A stretch of DNA of 7,615 nt from Puniceicoccales bacterium (lineage in GTDB: Bacteria > Verrucomicrobiota > Verrucomicrobiia > Opitutales > JAIRLG01). Positions 7,332-7,615 of this stretch are shown in pieces. Position 1 is the first letter of the stretch; every line of letters begins with the position of its first letter. The position numbers and the translations under genes are program-made. The notes below the pieces were generated by a model, which did no database searches, was not told the origin of the DNA, and worked only from the letters and a program-made list of their open reading frames with translations. The stretch spans positions 1 through 7,615 of the forward strand of contig JAITKE010000069.1 in NCBI GenBank assembly GCA_031278595.1. Direction: 5' to 3'.

Positions 7332-7612
7332 TTTTCCTGTGCGGATTCTCTGGAAGGGGAAACGGGCTGGTGCTATTCTCGTTTTTTTGTGCGCTCCTTG
7401 AAGGAGGGAATCAGGCAAGGGATGTTTATTCCCCACCAGCGATCCCAAAACTTTCGAGTTTTGCTGCTGCGCTCCGCGCAGCAGGCGCTGGGCTTAAAGC
7501 CCAGCGCGGATCGCTGGAGTTGTTTCATTTTTTATGCGTTGAGAGAAAGCGTAAGCCGGGAATGTTTTCGTTTTTTAGGGTGTTCACTGAAAGGAGAAGC
7601 TAGGCAGCACCG
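7332..7612 (+). repeat. Degenerate tandem array of about 40-50-nt units downstream of rpmE, interrupted by element 5
   Basis: Four related units are visible: 7332-7380, 7382-7430, 7528-7568 and 7571-7612. Each begins with a T-rich run; three continue with TGTGCG, TGTGCG or ATGCG, all carry a purine run such as GAAGGAGGG or GAAAGGAGAA, and at least three have an A-G-G-C or A-A-G-C-C block and G-R-A-T-G-T-T-T. The first two are closest, at 50-nt offset. The third and fourth are shorter and more diverged. The 295 nt after rpmE hold no gene I can support. The T-runs at 7382-7388 and 7571-7576 lack strong hairpins just before them. Confidence 0.5.
7436..7517 (+). repeat. Cloverleaf palindromic element 5 (downstream of rpmE)
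   Basis: This is a perfect four-way junction of 82 nt. The closing stem is CCAGCGATCC (7436-7445) with 7508-7517, 10 bp. Hairpin 1 is 7446-7463 (CAAAACT, loop TTCG, 7 bp). Hairpin 2 is 7464-7484 (CTGCTGCGC, loop TCC, 9 bp). Hairpin 3 is 7485-7507 (GCGCTGGGCT, loop TAA, 10 bp). No base at the junction is unpaired and no stem has a mismatch. It splits the tandem array downstream of rpmE. Confidence 0.9.
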
Positions 7613-7615
7613 TTC

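Overview
The window looks like a GC-rich bacterial chromosome, most likely Verrucomicrobiota (Opitutia-like). The basis is the style of the alanyl-tRNA synthetase (CGGCH editing motif), a type B bL31 next to a YkgO-like bL36, and a prepilin-type protein. This placement is inference from remembered family features, not from a search.

Layout: 1-631 (-) is the N-terminal two thirds or so of a prepilin-like protein that runs off the left edge. 883-1905 (-) is a lipoprotein with an IPT/TIG-like domain. 1950-3167 (+) is hemW, divergent from the lipoprotein gene, with a damaged 3' end whose frame continues to 3290 beyond an amber codon. 3515-6508 (-) is alaS, convergent with hemW. 6509-6927 is a long non-coding stretch packed with hairpins and short repeats. 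6928-7053 and 7072-7320 (+) are rpmJ and rpmE (type B), a ribosomal protein pair. 7321-7615 holds a degenerate tandem repeat array. The genes are housekeeping functions (translation, heme handling, surface structures) and do not form one pathway.

The notable signal lies between and inside the genes. Five elements of 82-125 nt (2948-3046, 3339-3444, 3916-4040, 6603-6692, 7436-7517) share one architecture: a closing stem of 9-14 bp that encloses exactly three hairpins, two short (6-9 bp) and one long (10-20 bp), usually with 3-nt loops and almost no unpaired bases at the junction. Each would fold as a four-way junction (cloverleaf), yet the arm sequences differ almost completely from copy to copy. 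Two copies lie inside genes, in hemW and alaS, with the reading frame kept open, and add glycine/proline/basic-rich segments to the C-terminal parts of the proteins. Three lie between genes. Copies occur in both orientations. This looks like a structure-conserved, sequence-variable, probably mobile palindromic repeat family, comparable in behaviour (not sequence) to Rickettsia palindromic elements.

A second signature is degenerate short tandem duplication at gene boundaries: the 3' ends of the lipoprotein gene (56-nt offset), hemW (54 nt) and alaS (23-26 nt), the rpmJ leader (32 nt) and the rpmE 3' flank (about 50 nt). Several copies duplicate stop codons or start regions.
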